A stretch of 64,000 nt of DNA from Amycolatopsis jejuensis (GCF_000717335.1 NZ_JNYZ01000013.1:1-64000), one strand, 5' to 3'. Shown: positions 24,925 to 33,800, counted from the first letter of the stretch. Notes: generated by a model from the letters alone, not told the origin. Program-made: numbers and translations.

Positions 24925-26460
24925 TCACTGTGCGCGGATTTGTTGCCAGATCAGGAAATAGGCACGGTGTACGACGTGGGCCACGCGGCTTTGCGCGGGA
25001 GTTGCGCCGAATGACGCAAAGGACCGCCACCATCCGGCACGTTCCAAGGCATGCGCGGCGAGCTCCGGCCGCGCCGCGCCGGGCAGGCCGAGCTGCGCGC
25101 CGACGTCGGCGTTGCTGCCGACCCGCAGCACCTCCTCGGACAGGTCTTCCGGCATCTCGACCGCACCCGACGCGACCAGCGTCAACGCCTCCAGCAACCG
25201 CAGCTGGTGGGCCTCCGGACGGGCCAGCAGCACCTCGATCGCGTCGTGGACCTGCTGCCGCTCGGCCGGGTCGCCGGACGCGTGCGCCAGCGCCGTCACC
25301 GACGCCAGCGCGGCCGCCGCCTTGATCCCGTCGGCGCGCGCGGCGAAGACCACCGAAAGACGGCGGCGGACCGCGTCGAGGCCGGAAACGTCGAGCAGCT
25401 TCCGGCGCAACGCTCCCGCGGTGATCTCCGGTTCCGCGCGAATTGCCTCGACCGCACAGCGGATTCCGAAGAGATCCAGCTTCTCCAGCAACCGCAATCG
25501 GATTCCGGTCGGTACCTCGCATTCCCACGTCGTGAAGATGTCCGCCGCGATGAGCAAGGTCTCCAGGACGTCGTCGTCGAGGGCGGCCAGCTGACCCAGC
25601 GCCTCGGCGTCGGCGGAGGTGAACCCGCCCGCCTCGGCGGATTCGGCGATCAGGCCGATCACCGGCAGCACGTCCGCGACCCGCGGTTTCAGCGTCGCCG
25701 CCTGCTTTTCGGCGAGCAGCTGCGCAGCTTTCCACACGTCGCCGTCCGAACCCTCGACGGTCTCCGCGACGACCGTGTCCGCCTTGTTCAGCACCGCGAT
25801 CGCGTTGACCGGACCGGCCTCGCGGCTCGCGGTGGCAGCGGTGAAGGCAGCCAACGCCTGTTGATCGTCGGCGCGTACGCCCTGCGTCACCACGTACAGG
25901 ACAGCCTCCGCACCAGCGACGGCGTTGCGCGAAGTGTCGTCGAGATCGTCGGAGCCCTCGTCCTGTTCGGCGGCGCCCAGCAGCTGCTCGGTGCGTGACA
26001 CCGACGCCGCGTCGAGGGAGCCCAACCCTGGGGTGTCGATCACCGTCATGTCCTGCAGCACCGCGTGCGTCAGGTACGCCTCGAGGTGTGAGACCTCGGC
26101 GATGTCGACGCCGAGCTCGGCCGGGATCGACCCGTCGGCGGCGAACGGCAGCACCTGCTTGCGGCCGTCGAGGAACACGACCTCGACCCGGTCGACCGTG
26201 CCGTACTGGAACCGCGTGACCAGCCGCGTGCACTCGCCGACGTCGGTGGGCGCGACCCGCCGCCCGATCAGCGCGTTGACCAGCGTCGACTTACCCGATT
26301 TGATCCGCCCGGCCACGGCCACCTGCAGGGGCGCGCCGAGCCGGCGCAGCACCTCGGTGAACCCGGCGGCGGTCCGCGGCGAGACCTGGGACCGGAGCCG
26401 GTGGCACAGGTCGGCGACCGACGTGGACAGCGGACCGGCGAGCCGCCCCTGTTCCGTCAC
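24925..26460 (-). CDS. Second dynamin-like GTPase (IniC-like size)
   Basis: 511 residues from GTG 26460, preceded by GAAGGGGG. G1 GRIKSGKST (51-59), G2-like region VGECTRLVTRFQYG, G3 DTPGLGSLD and G4 VLNKADTV are intact. The second half is helical without a strong membrane hairpin. The combination of GRIKSGKSTLVNALIG and a length near 500 resembles mycobacterial IniC, the partner of IniA. It is divergent from a histidine kinase gene with about 120 nt between. It lies 5.3 kb from the first dynamin gene, with unrelated genes between, whereas in mycobacteria iniA and iniC are adjacent. Confidence 0.85.
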   Translation of the reverse strand: MTEQGRLAGPLSTSVADLCHRLRSQVSPRTAAGFTEVLRRLGAPLQVAVAGRIKSGKSTLVNALIGRRVAPTDVGECTRLVTRFQYGTVDRVEVVFLDGRKQVLPFAADGSIPAELGVDIAEVSHLEAYLTHAVLQDMTVIDTPGLGSLDAASVSRTEQLLGAAEQDEGSDDLDDTSRNAVAGAEAVLYVVTQGVRADDQQALAAFTAATASREAGPVNAIAVLNKADTVVAETVEGSDGDVWKAAQLLAEKQAATLKPRVADVLPVIGLIAESAEAGGFTSADAEALGQLAALDDDVLETLLIAADIFTTWECEVPTGIRLRLLEKLDLFGIRCAVEAIRAEPEITAGALRRKLLDVSGLDAVRRRLSVVFAARADGIKAAAALASVTALAHASGDPAERQQVHDAIEVLLARPEAHQLRLLEALTLVASGAVEMPEDLSEEVLRVGSNADVGAQLGLPGAARPELAAHALERAGWWRSFASFGATPAQSRVAHVVHRAYFLIWQQIRAQ

Positions 26461-26569
26461 CCCCGGGCCCCCTTCCGCGCCGTCCGCGCCCGAATCGTGC
26501 CATGCCGGTCATCCTCGGGTCGCATCGAAGGTCGTACCGGCGGGCGACGCGCCCGCCGCCGCGCCGACC

Positions 26570-26575
26570 TAATGT
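26570..26575 (+). promoter_or_regulatory. -10 element of leaderless histidine kinase gene
   Basis: TAATGT ends 6 nt before GTG 26582 and no Shine-Dalgarno is present. Confidence 0.55.
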
Positions 26576-26581
26576 TGACCC

Positions 26582-27775
26582 GTGCGACGGTTCAGCCTCT
26601 GGATGCGTGCCCACCCGATGGCTGGGGACACGCTGCTCGCGGCGCTGCTCGCCCTCGTCGACCTGGTGATCTACGCCGGCGGGCTGGACAACGACATGCC
26701 CACCCCAGCCTGGTACATCGCGTTCCCGATCGACCTGGCGGTGGTGGCGCCGCTCGCCTTCCGCCGCAAACGGCCGCTGCTCGCCGCGTATCTCGTGTAC
26801 GTCTTCGCGTATCTGCACGGCGCGCTGGAACTCGGGGTGTCCTCCGTCGCGGCGCTGGCGGTGAGCCTGTACTCGGTGCTGGTTTACGTCGGCCGCAAGC
26901 AGGGGCTGCTCTACGCCGGCGCGCTGGTGGTGATCTCCACCGTCAGCGCGATCGCGAAACCCGACCCGGCCTGGGCCCCCCAGGTCGCGTTCAGCGTGTT
27001 CATGATCGCGTTCTGCTGGATCCTCGGCGAGTTCATGTACGCCCGCCGCGCATACCAGCGGGAGCTGGAAGCCCGGCTGCACCTGCTGGAGACCGAACGC
27101 GACCAGGCCGCGCGCATCGCGGTGGCCGAGGAGCGTGGCCGGATCGCCCGCGAGCTGCACGACGTGGTGGCGCACTCGGTGAGCGTGATGGTCGTGCAGG
27201 CGGACGGGGCGGCGCTCGCCCTGTCGGCCAACCCGGAGCTGGCCGGGCGGGCGCTGAAGACGATTTCCGAGACCGGCCGCAGCGCGCTCGGCGAGCTGCG
27301 GCGGCTGCTCGACGTGCTGCGCGGCGACCGGGGCGACGGCGAACCCCGGGTACCGCAGCCGGACGCGACCGCGCTGGGCGACCTCGCCGAGCGGATGCGC
27401 GGCGCGGGCGTGCCGGTGGACCTGGAGCTGGGTACCGACCTCAAGGGCCTGCCCGCCGGGGTGTCGCTCGGGGTCTACCGGATCGTGCAGGAATCGCTCA
27501 CGAACACGCTCAAGCACGCGGGCACCGGCGCGCGGGCGCACGTCCGGGTGCAGCGGGTCGGCGACGCGGTCGAGGTGCTCGTCCGCGACGACGGGGCCGG
27601 GCGGCGGCTGGAGCAGGTCGGCTCCAAGGCGCCCCGGCTGTCGGTCGCCGGGGGAAACGGGCTGATCGGCATGCGCGAACGGGCCAACGTCTACGGCGGA
27701 ACACTGGAAGTCGGCCCCGCGACCGGCGGTGGCTGGCAGGTGCATGCGGTGATTCCGGCTAGGTTGAACTCGTGA
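26582..27775 (+). CDS. NarL-type sensor histidine kinase
   Basis: 397 residues. Four to five N-terminal helices (about 15-160), then a coiled linker and a HisKA_3 H-box, RGRIARELHDVVAHSVSVM (about 185-203), with the phospho-accepting His in LHDVVAH. A HATPase domain follows with NGLIGMRERANVYGG near the C-terminus. The sensor domain has little extracytoplasmic sequence, as in intramembrane-sensing kinases that respond to cell-wall-active agents. The next gene, a response regulator, overlaps its stop by 4 nt (GTGA). Confidence 0.9.
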   Translation: MRRFSLWMRAHPMAGDTLLAALLALVDLVIYAGGLDNDMPTPAWYIAFPIDLAVVAPLAFRRKRPLLAAYLVYVFAYLHGALELGVSSVAALAVSLYSVLVYVGRKQGLLYAGALVVISTVSAIAKPDPAWAPQVAFSVFMIAFCWILGEFMYARRAYQRELEARLHLLETERDQAARIAVAEERGRIARELHDVVAHSVSVMVVQADGAALALSANPELAGRALKTISETGRSALGELRRLLDVLRGDRGDGEPRVPQPDATALGDLAERMRGAGVPVDLELGTDLKGLPAGVSLGVYRIVQESLTNTLKHAGTGARAHVRVQRVGDAVEVLVRDDGAGRRLEQVGSKAPRLSVAGGNGLIGMRERANVYGGTLEVGPATGGGWQVHAVIPARLNS

Positions 27776-28428
27776 TCCGAGTGGTGGTCGTCGACGACCA
27801 GGAACTGATGCGCGTCGGGTTCCGGATGGTGCTGGGCGCGCAGGCCGACCTCGACGTGGTCGGCGAGGCCGGCGACGGCGCGCAGGCCGTGCGGATGGCC
27901 GCCGAGCTGCGGCCGGACGTCGTGCTCATGGACGTGCGGATGCCGGTGCTCGACGGCGTCGAGGCGACCAAGCAGATCGTCGCCGCGGGTACCGCACGGG
28001 TGCTCGTGATGACCACCTTCGACCTCGACGAGTACGTCTACGCGGCGCTGCAGGGTGGCGCGTCGGGCTTCCTGCTCAAGGACACCCAGCCGGACCATCT
28101 GGTGTCCGCGCTGCGCTCGGTCGCCGAGGGCGACGCGGTGATGTCGCCCTCGGTCACGCGACGGCTGCTCGACCGGTTCATCGGCTCCGGCGGTGCGCCG
28201 ATGCGCGACGCGAGCGAGCTGGACGTGCTCACCGACCGCGAGCGCGAGGTGCTCGTGCTGATCGCGAAGGGCATGTCGAACGTCGAGATCGCCGAGGCGC
28301 TCTTCCTGTCCGAGGCCACGGTGAAGACCCACGTCGGGCGGATTCTCGCCAAGCTCGACCTGCGCGACCGCGTGCAGGCCGTGGTGCTCGCGTACGAAAC
28401 CGGGCTCGCCCGCCCTGGCCTCGGCTGA
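27772..28428 (+). CDS. NarL/LuxR-family response regulator
   Basis: 218 residues. Receiver domain 1-120 with acidic pair D8-D9 (VVVDDQ), phospho-accepting D54 (VLMDVRMP), Thr in VMTTFDLDEY and Lys in FLLKDTQPD. LuxR HTH at about 150-215 (LTDREREVLVLIAKGMSNVEIAEALFLSEATVKTHVGRI). Translationally coupled to the kinase. The ABC transporter genes 210 nt downstream on the same strand are the likely regulated targets. Confidence 0.95.
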   Translation: MIRVVVVDDQELMRVGFRMVLGAQADLDVVGEAGDGAQAVRMAAELRPDVVLMDVRMPVLDGVEATKQIVAAGTARVLVMTTFDLDEYVYAALQGGASGFLLKDTQPDHLVSALRSVAEGDAVMSPSVTRRLLDRFIGSGGAPMRDASELDVLTDREREVLVLIAKGMSNVEIAEALFLSEATVKTHVGRILAKLDLRDRVQAVVLAYETGLARPGLG

Positions 28429-28639
28429 GCTGTCCACTTCGGACACCAGCGGACTTCCCGGACACCTGCGCGAAAAAGTTCAGGGTCGGCTCAGGGGTTT
28501 CACCGATCGCGCTCCCTCTCGTGACCCGGTTGGGTACTACTCAGGTCGGGTGGCGAGTTCGAACCACAGGATGACGCGCGAACGGCCGGTGTTCCGTCAG
28601 GATGAATGCCGTTCGCAGGTGTCGTAGAGGGAGCAGGGG

Positions 28640-29578
28640 ATGATCGAGGCAACAGGTCTCACCAAGCGTTACGGAAGCACGCTCGCGGTGAACAACCTGT
28701 CGTTCAGCGTGGCCGCCGGTACCGTCACCGGCTTCCTCGGCCCGAACGGCGCAGGCAAGTCCACCACGATGCGGATGATCCTCGGCCTGGACAACCCGAC
28801 CGCGGGTCAGGTCCGGATCGGCGGGAAGCTGTACCACGATCTCAAGGAACCACTGCGCACCGTCGGCGCGCTGCTCGACGCGAAGTGGGTGCACCCCAAC
28901 CGCTCGGCCCGCGCGCACCTGCAGTGGATGGCCCGGTCCAACCGGATCCCGGCCGCGCGGGTGGACGAGGTGCTCGACATCGTCGGCCTCACCAGTGTCG
29001 CGGGGAAGCGCGCGGGCGGGTTCTCGCTCGGCATGTCGCAGCGGCTCGGGATTGCCGCCGCGCTGCTCGGCGACCCGGAGGTGCTGCTGTTCGACGAGCC
29101 GGTGAACGGCCTCGACCCGGAGGGCATCCTCTGGATCCGCAAGTTCATGCACCGGCTGGCCGAAGAGGGCCGCACCGTGTTCGTGTCGAGCCACCTGCTG
29201 TCGGAGATGGCGCTGACCGCGAGCGACCTGGTGGTGATCGGCAAGGGCGAGCTCATCGCGCAGTCGTCCACCGAGGAGTTCGTGGCGCGGGCCGCGGAGA
29301 ACACGGTGAAGGTGCGTTCGCCGCAGCTGCCCGCGCTGCGCGACCAGCTCGTCGCGGCCAGCGCGCAGGTCACCGATTCCGGCGAAGCACTCATTGTGTC
29401 CGGAGTGGACAGTGCGAAGATCGGCGAGATCGCCGCGGCAGCCGGAATCGTGCTGCACGAGCTGAGCCCGCAGACCGGCTCGCTCGAACAGGCCTTCATG
29501 CAGATCACCGGCGACGCCGTCGAGTACCACACCGGCTTGGACGCGGAAGCCCAGCAGACCGCGGCCGCCCTCCGCTGA
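28640..29578 (+). CDS. ABC transporter ATP-binding protein (module 1)
   Basis: 312 residues, ATG preceded by GGGAGCAGGGG. Walker A GPNGAGKST (about 39-47), signature FSLGMSQRLG, Walker B VLLFDEPVNGLDPEG, switch His in SSHLLSEM. The C-terminal extension of about 90 residues is of the DrrA type, found in antibiotic or lipid exporters. With the following permease it forms an ABC-2-type exporter. A second, clearly related ATPase/permease pair follows, so the locus is a tandem duplication. Confidence 0.95.
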   Translation: MIEATGLTKRYGSTLAVNNLSFSVAAGTVTGFLGPNGAGKSTTMRMILGLDNPTAGQVRIGGKLYHDLKEPLRTVGALLDAKWVHPNRSARAHLQWMARSNRIPAARVDEVLDIVGLTSVAGKRAGGFSLGMSQRLGIAAALLGDPEVLLFDEPVNGLDPEGILWIRKFMHRLAEEGRTVFVSSHLLSEMALTASDLVVIGKGELIAQSSTEEFVARAAENTVKVRSPQLPALRDQLVAASAQVTDSGEALIVSGVDSAKIGEIAAAAGIVLHELSPQTGSLEQAFMQITGDAVEYHTGLDAEAQQTAAALR

Positions 29579-29609
29579 CCACCCACCACTTTCCCGGGAA
29601 GAGAAACCC

Positions 29610-30347
29610 ATGACTTTGCTCGCGGTCGAACGCATCAAGCTTTTCACCACCAGGTCGCCGTGGTGGTGTGCGGCCATCGCCATCGCCCTCACCGCGGGGT
29701 TCGCCGGGCTCATGGCGTCCACCTCGGAAAGCGGCACCGAGCTCACCGTGTCCAGCACCCAGTTCGGCCACCAGTTCGGCATTGCCGTGATCATGGTGCT
29801 GGCCGCGCTGTCGGTCACCACCGAGTACCGGTTCGGCACGATCCGCACCACGTTCCAGGCAGTGCCGCACCGCGGTCCGGCGCTCGTCGCGAAGACCACC
29901 GTCGTGGCGTTGCTGTCGCTCGTGATCGGGGAGATCGGGGCCTTCGGCGCCTGGGCGCTGGGGTACGCGATCCGCCCGTCGGACTCGCTGGCGCTGACCA
30001 CGTCCGCGGACTGGATCAACGTCGCCGGGGTCGGCGTGGTGTTCGCCTTCGCCGCGGTGATCGCGGTGGCCGTCGGAATCCTGATCCGGCACAGCGCGGG
30101 TGCGCTCTCGCTGCTGCTGATCTACGTGCTCGCGGTGGAAAGCCTGGTGCAGCTGATCCCGACGGTCGGCCCGAAGATCCACCAGTGGATGCCGTTCAAC
30201 GTCGCGGAGAAGTTCCTCGGCGGCCAGGGCGGGCCGAGCAGGTCGGACGCGGTGCTGTCGCAAGGCTGGTCGCTCGCCTACTTCGCCGGGTTCGCCGTGG
30301 TGCTGCTGGCGATCGCGATCGGGGTCGCGAAGAAGCGCGACGCCTGA
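29610..30347 (+). CDS. ABC-2-type permease (module 1)
   Basis: 245 residues with six predicted helices. N-terminus LLAVERIKLFTTRSPWWCAA is shared almost word for word with the second permease (LLRAERIKLFSTRAPWWCAL). TEYRFGTIRTTFQAVPHR is the conserved cytosolic loop of this subfamily. It ends VAKKRDA. Expected to be the membrane half of an exporter with the upstream ATPase; 31 nt separate them and GGGAAGAGAAACCC precedes the ATG. Substrate unknown. Confidence 0.9.
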   Translation: MTLLAVERIKLFTTRSPWWCAAIAIALTAGFAGLMASTSESGTELTVSSTQFGHQFGIAVIMVLAALSVTTEYRFGTIRTTFQAVPHRGPALVAKTTVVALLSLVIGEIGAFGAWALGYAIRPSDSLALTTSADWINVAGVGVVFAFAAVIAVAVGILIRHSAGALSLLLIYVLAVESLVQLIPTVGPKIHQWMPFNVAEKFLGGQGGPSRSDAVLSQGWSLAYFAGFAVVLLAIAIGVAKKRDA

Positions 30348-30434
30348 GAAAAGACCCACCACAGGGACGTTCGGACGGAGCCTGGCGGGGGCCGGCCCCG
30401 CGCCGAACACGGGGAAAAAGGGAAAAAGGGGAAC

Positions 30435-30475
30435 AAGATCCGGGTCGCCATTCGGGGGGCGGCCCGGATCTTTCC
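30435..30475 (+). terminator. Intrinsic terminator between ABC modules
   Basis: AAGATCCGGGTCGCC (30435-30449) pairs with GGCGGCCCGGATCTT (30458-30472) over 15 bp with one G-T pair, 8-nt loop, then TTCC. It separates the duplicated modules, so each probably has its own promoter. Confidence 0.8.
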
Positions 30476-30506
30476 GTCGCGGTAGAGTGCGGCACTCGGA
30501 GAAGGG

Positions 30507-31421
30507 GTGAGTGTGCTCGAAGCGACCGGACTCACGAAGTCCTACGGTGACACTGTCGCGGTGCGGGACCTGACGTTCACCGCGAATGCCGGCCGCGTCA
30601 CCGGATTCCTCGGCCCGAACGGCGCGGGGAAGTCCACGACCATGCGGCTGCTGCTCGGCCTCGACGCACCAAGCGCAGGTACCGCGCACATCGAAGGCAG
30701 ACCGTACCGGCAGCTGGCCGATCCGCTCCGGACAGTCGGCGCGCTGCTCGACGCGACGTGGCGGCATCCGGGGCGCACGGCCCGCTCGCATCTGCGTTTC
30801 CTCGCCGCCACGAACGGGTTGCCGGACCGCCGGTGCGACGAAGTCCTCGAGCTCGTCGGGCTGAGCGCGGTGGCAGGCAAACGGGCAGGCACGTTCTCGC
30901 TCGGCATGCTGCAGCGGCTCGGTATCGCGAGCGCGCTGCTGGGCGACCCGCGCGTGCTGCTGTTCGACGAACCGGTGAACGGCCTCGACCCGGAAGGCGT
31001 CCAGTGGGTGCGGCAGCTGCTGCACGGGCTCGCCGCGGAAGGCCGCACGGTATTCGTGTCCAGCCATCTGCTGCCGGAAATGGAGCAGACCGCGCAGGAT
31101 CTCGTGCTGATCGGCCGCGGGCAGCTGATCTACCAAGGCACGATGGCCGATTTCGTGGCCCGCGCCGGTTCGCGCGGAGTCCGTGTGCGCACGCCGCACG
31201 CCGAGGCATTGCGCACTGCCCTCACCGAACAGGGCGCGGTGTTCACCGAAGATTCCGGCGCATTTCTCGTGTCCGAAATGGACAGTGACAGGGTCGGCGA
31301 ACTCGCGTTCGCGGCCCGCGCCACGGTGCACGAACTGAGCCCGCTCGCCGGTTCGCTCGAACACGCGTATCTCGAATTGACCGGCCAGGCAAGCGAATTC
31401 ACCAGTGGAGGTGCGCGGTGA
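30507..31421 (+). CDS. ABC transporter ATP-binding protein (module 2)
   Basis: 304 residues from GTG 30507; GTG 30511 is out of frame. Preceded by GGAGAAGG. Same layout as the module 1 ATPase: Walker A GPNGAGKST, signature FSLGMLQRLG, Walker B VLLFDEPVNGLDPEG and a DrrA-like C-terminal extension. Residue-level similarity through the whole length shows a paralogue from tandem duplication, with divergence greatest in the C-terminal region. The stop overlaps the permease start by 4 nt (GTGA). Confidence 0.95.
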   Translation: MSVLEATGLTKSYGDTVAVRDLTFTANAGRVTGFLGPNGAGKSTTMRLLLGLDAPSAGTAHIEGRPYRQLADPLRTVGALLDATWRHPGRTARSHLRFLAATNGLPDRRCDEVLELVGLSAVAGKRAGTFSLGMLQRLGIASALLGDPRVLLFDEPVNGLDPEGVQWVRQLLHGLAAEGRTVFVSSHLLPEMEQTAQDLVLIGRGQLIYQGTMADFVARAGSRGVRVRTPHAEALRTALTEQGAVFTEDSGAFLVSEMDSDRVGELAFAARATVHELSPLAGSLEHAYLELTGQASEFTSGGAR

Positions 31422-32161
31422 ATCTGCTGCGGGCGGAACGGATCAAGCTTTTCAGCACCCGTGCGCCGTGGTGGTGCGCATTGATCGCGGTGGCCGCGCC
31501 GATTGCCTTCACCGCGTTGTTCCTCGGTTTGTCCGGCGCCGAGGTGACCGCCGACGTCGGCAACACCCAGCTCGCCACCGCCACCGGCCGCACGGTCGCG
31601 CTCGTGCTGGCCGTGCTCGCCGCGACGGCCGACTTCAGCTGGGGCACGCTGCGGCTCACCTTCCAGGCGGTGCCCACCCGGGTACCCGCGCTGCTCGCCA
31701 AAGGCACCGTCGTGCTGGCCGTGTGCGCAGTGCTCGGCCTGCTCGCCGGCACCGGTTCATGGGGCCTCGCGCAGCTGGTCCGGCCGGACGCCGACCTCGC
31801 GCTGCACACCGGCGGCGACTGGCGGCTGGTGTTCGGCCAGGTCGTGACGTTCGCGCTCACCGGGCTGCTCGGCGTCGGCGTCGGACTGCTGCTGCGCAAT
31901 TCGGCAGCGGCGCTGGCGATCGTGCTGGTGTGGACGCAGCTCGTGGAAGGTCTCGTGCTGCTGATCCCGAAGATCGGCGACGACCTCTACCAGTGGATGC
32001 CGTTCTACGCCGCTTCCCAGTTCGCCGGTGGAGATTTCACCAGGACGACCTTGAAACTGTCCGCGCCTTTCGGCCCGTGGGCATATCTCGCGTATTTCGC
32101 TGCGATCAGTGTGGCCTTGTTCACCGCGGGTGTTCTCACCGCGAATCGGCGTGACGCGTGA
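31418..32161 (+). CDS. ABC-2-type permease (module 2)
   Basis: 247 residues, six predicted helices, translationally coupled to the module 2 ATPase. Paralogue of the module 1 permease: the N-terminal RIKLFSTRAPWWCA and the loop WGTLRLTFQAVPTRVPALL are conserved, and it ends ANRRDA. The hydrophobic core sequences differ, so substrates or partners may differ. Probably the last gene of its transcript. Confidence 0.9.
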   Translation: MNLLRAERIKLFSTRAPWWCALIAVAAPIAFTALFLGLSGAEVTADVGNTQLATATGRTVALVLAVLAATADFSWGTLRLTFQAVPTRVPALLAKGTVVLAVCAVLGLLAGTGSWGLAQLVRPDADLALHTGGDWRLVFGQVVTFALTGLLGVGVGLLLRNSAAALAIVLVWTQLVEGLVLLIPKIGDDLYQWMPFYAASQFAGGDFTRTTLKLSAPFGPWAYLAYFAAISVALFTAGVLTANRRDA

Positions 32162-32312
32162 AACTGCACGTGCAGATTCCGCTTGTACCGCAGGCAAACG
32201 GATTAAGACCACGTTAAGCGGGTGTGGCTTCTCTCACAGGAAGCGGACATACTGTCGGAAACCCCAGGATATTCGAAAGCAGAGCCCCGTCTCAGCTCTC
32301 CGGAGGTGAACC

Positions 32313-32876
32313 TTGACGGTGGACGCTCACCAGGAAACTGTTTCCCGCGACGTTGCGGTCCCGACTCCCCGGCTCGAACCGATGCTCGACCTCGAATGGG
32401 CACAGGCCATCGAGCTGCCGCGATTTGCGCTGCCCGCCACCAGACCGGCGGACCTGCGCCAGTCGTGGGTGCATCGCGCGCCCGAGGACGCGGTGCTCGC
32501 GCTGTACCGGCGTTCCGGCGGCGTCGAGGATCCGCCGCCCGCGCCGTGGTGGCTGCGCGCGGTCGCGAGTGAACGGCTCGAATCGCGCGAGCTCGGCTTC
32601 CGCATCGAAGACCGGGTGGCACAGCTGCTCGGCAAGCGGATGGGCTGGGAGTTCGTGCCGTGGGCAGCCGACGGCGAATCCGGGTACTGGGAGTTCATGC
32701 CGTCCGAACGCGGGAAATCGGGCCATTCGATTCCCACGACCGTGCTGAACACCGACCGGCACGACGGCTGGATCGACGTGCTGCCCGCCCATTCCGGCGC
32801 CACGCCCGCCCCGGTCGCGGTGGCCGGGCTCGCCGGATTGCGCGCCCGGCTCGGGGAGTTCGAAGCGGTGCGCTGA
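32313..32876 (+). CDS. Conserved-looking hypothetical protein, TTG start
   Basis: 187 residues from TTG 32313, with an excellent Shine-Dalgarno GGAGGTGA at 32302-32309. No signal, helix hairpins or known motif. Notable segments: ELPRFALPATRPADLRQSW, EDPPPAPWWLRAV and ESGYWEFMPSERG. Predominantly soluble. I do not recognise the family; the reading frame composition is that of a real gene. A TACTGT hexamer at 32250-32255 may be its -10. Divergent functions cannot be inferred from its neighbours (ABC exporters and trmB). Confidence 0.7.
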   Translation: MTVDAHQETVSRDVAVPTPRLEPMLDLEWAQAIELPRFALPATRPADLRQSWVHRAPEDAVLALYRRSGGVEDPPPAPWWLRAVASERLESRELGFRIEDRVAQLLGKRMGWEFVPWAADGESGYWEFMPSERGKSGHSIPTTVLNTDRHDGWIDVLPAHSGATPAPVAVAGLAGLRARLGEFEAVR

Positions 32877-32884
32877 CCCGCCCG

Positions 32885-32890
32885 TATGTT
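32885..32890 (+). promoter_or_regulatory. -10 element of leaderless trmB
   Basis: TATGTT ends 6 nt before GTG 32897. It sits only 8 nt past the stop of the previous gene. Confidence 0.5.
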
Positions 32891-32896
32891 GTCCGG

Positions 32897-33592
32897 GTGG
32901 AAAACGAGGACCAGCCACGGCTGCGCAGCGTGGTGAGCTACGTCAAACGCGGCGGGCGGATGACCGTCGGCCAGCAGCGGGCTTGGGAAGAGCACTGGCC
33001 GCAGCTCGGCCGTACGGTCGCCGACCTGCCCGCAGGACCGGTGGATTTCGGCGCGTGGTTCGGCCGCGAAGCGCCGGTGCTGCTGGAGATCGGCTCCGGA
33101 ATGGGCGAGACCACGTCGCAGCTGGCAGTCGCGGCGCCGGAGCTGAACTACGTCGCGGTGGAGGTGTACGACCCCGGGCTCGGGCAGCTGATGCTGCGCG
33201 CGGAAAAGCTCGGCGTCGAGAACCTGCGGCTGATGCACGGCGATGCGGTGGTGCTGCTCACCGACCACATCGCGCCGGACACGCTGTCCGGCGTGCGGCT
33301 GTTCTTCCCGGACCCGTGGCCGAAGAAGCGCCACCACAAACGGCGGATCGTGCAGCCGGAGTTCGCCGCGCTCGTCGCGTCCCGGCTCGCCCCCGGCGGC
33401 ACGTTCCACCTGGCCACCGACTGGGAGCACTACGCGGACCAGATGCTCGAGGTGTGTTCCGCGGAACCCGCACTGCGCAACCGGTACGACGGCTGGGCTC
33501 CGCGGCCGGAATGGCGTCCGGTTACGAAATTCGAACAACGAGCCGACCGCGAGGGCCGGATCTCGCGTGACCTGATCTTCGCACGCCGCTGA
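32897..33592 (+). CDS. trmB: tRNA (guanine-N7-)-methyltransferase
   Basis: 231 residues from GTG 32897. TrmB methylates G46 in the variable loop of tRNAs with S-adenosylmethionine. The SAM motif LLEIGSGMGETTSQLA (about residues 62-77), the tRNA-binding/catalytic FFPDPWPKKRHHKRR (about 139-153) and TDWEHYADQMLEV are all diagnostic. The longer open frame upstream overlaps the hypothetical gene in another frame and is not used. The transcript is probably leaderless. It ends before a large nested palindrome and a bidirectional terminator. Confidence 0.95.
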   Translation: MENEDQPRLRSVVSYVKRGGRMTVGQQRAWEEHWPQLGRTVADLPAGPVDFGAWFGREAPVLLEIGSGMGETTSQLAVAAPELNYVAVEVYDPGLGQLMLRAEKLGVENLRLMHGDAVVLLTDHIAPDTLSGVRLFFPDPWPKKRHHKRRIVQPEFAALVASRLAPGGTFHLATDWEHYADQMLEVCSAEPALRNRYDGWAPRPEWRPVTKFEQRADREGRISRDLIFARR

Positions 33593-33604
33593 TCGCCCAA
33601 ACCA

Positions 33605-33683
33605 CCCCAATGTGGCATTGGGTGCATCTGACGCACCCAATGTGGCGTTCGGTGCGTCAGATGCAGCGAATGCCACATTGGGG
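33605..33683. repeat. Nested 79-bp palindrome
   Basis: Outer arms CCCCAATGTGGCATT (33605-33619) and AATGCCACATTGGGG (33669-33683), inner arms GCATCTGACGCACC (33624-33637) and GGTGCGTCAGATGC (33651-33664), both perfect, separated by 4-nt unpaired steps. The 13-nt loop again contains CAATGTGGCGTT, so the outer arm sequence occurs three times. It lies 12 nt after trmB. Confidence 0.9.
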
Positions 33684-33704
33684 CGATGCGGAGCAGGCGG
33701 CGTG

Positions 33705-33748
33705 CGAAGGGCCGTTGCCGGGTTCCCATCCCCGGCAACGGCCCTTCG
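33705..33748. terminator. Bidirectional terminator, trmB / ABC permease
   Basis: A perfect 18-bp inverted repeat: arms 33705-33722 and 33731-33748 (CGAAGGGCCGTTGCCGGG and its complement), 8-nt loop, between convergent genes. Confidence 0.85.
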
Positions 33749-33800
33749 TCTCCTCACCCCCGGTCCCGGCCTCCCCCCGATCGGCAGGCCGGGCGCCGTC

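Noticed and set aside
33605..33683. The nested palindrome as a tRNA or small structured RNA gene
   Set aside because: No cloverleaf or TPsiC-like sequences, no promoter, and the arms are strictly inverted repeats of two motifs.
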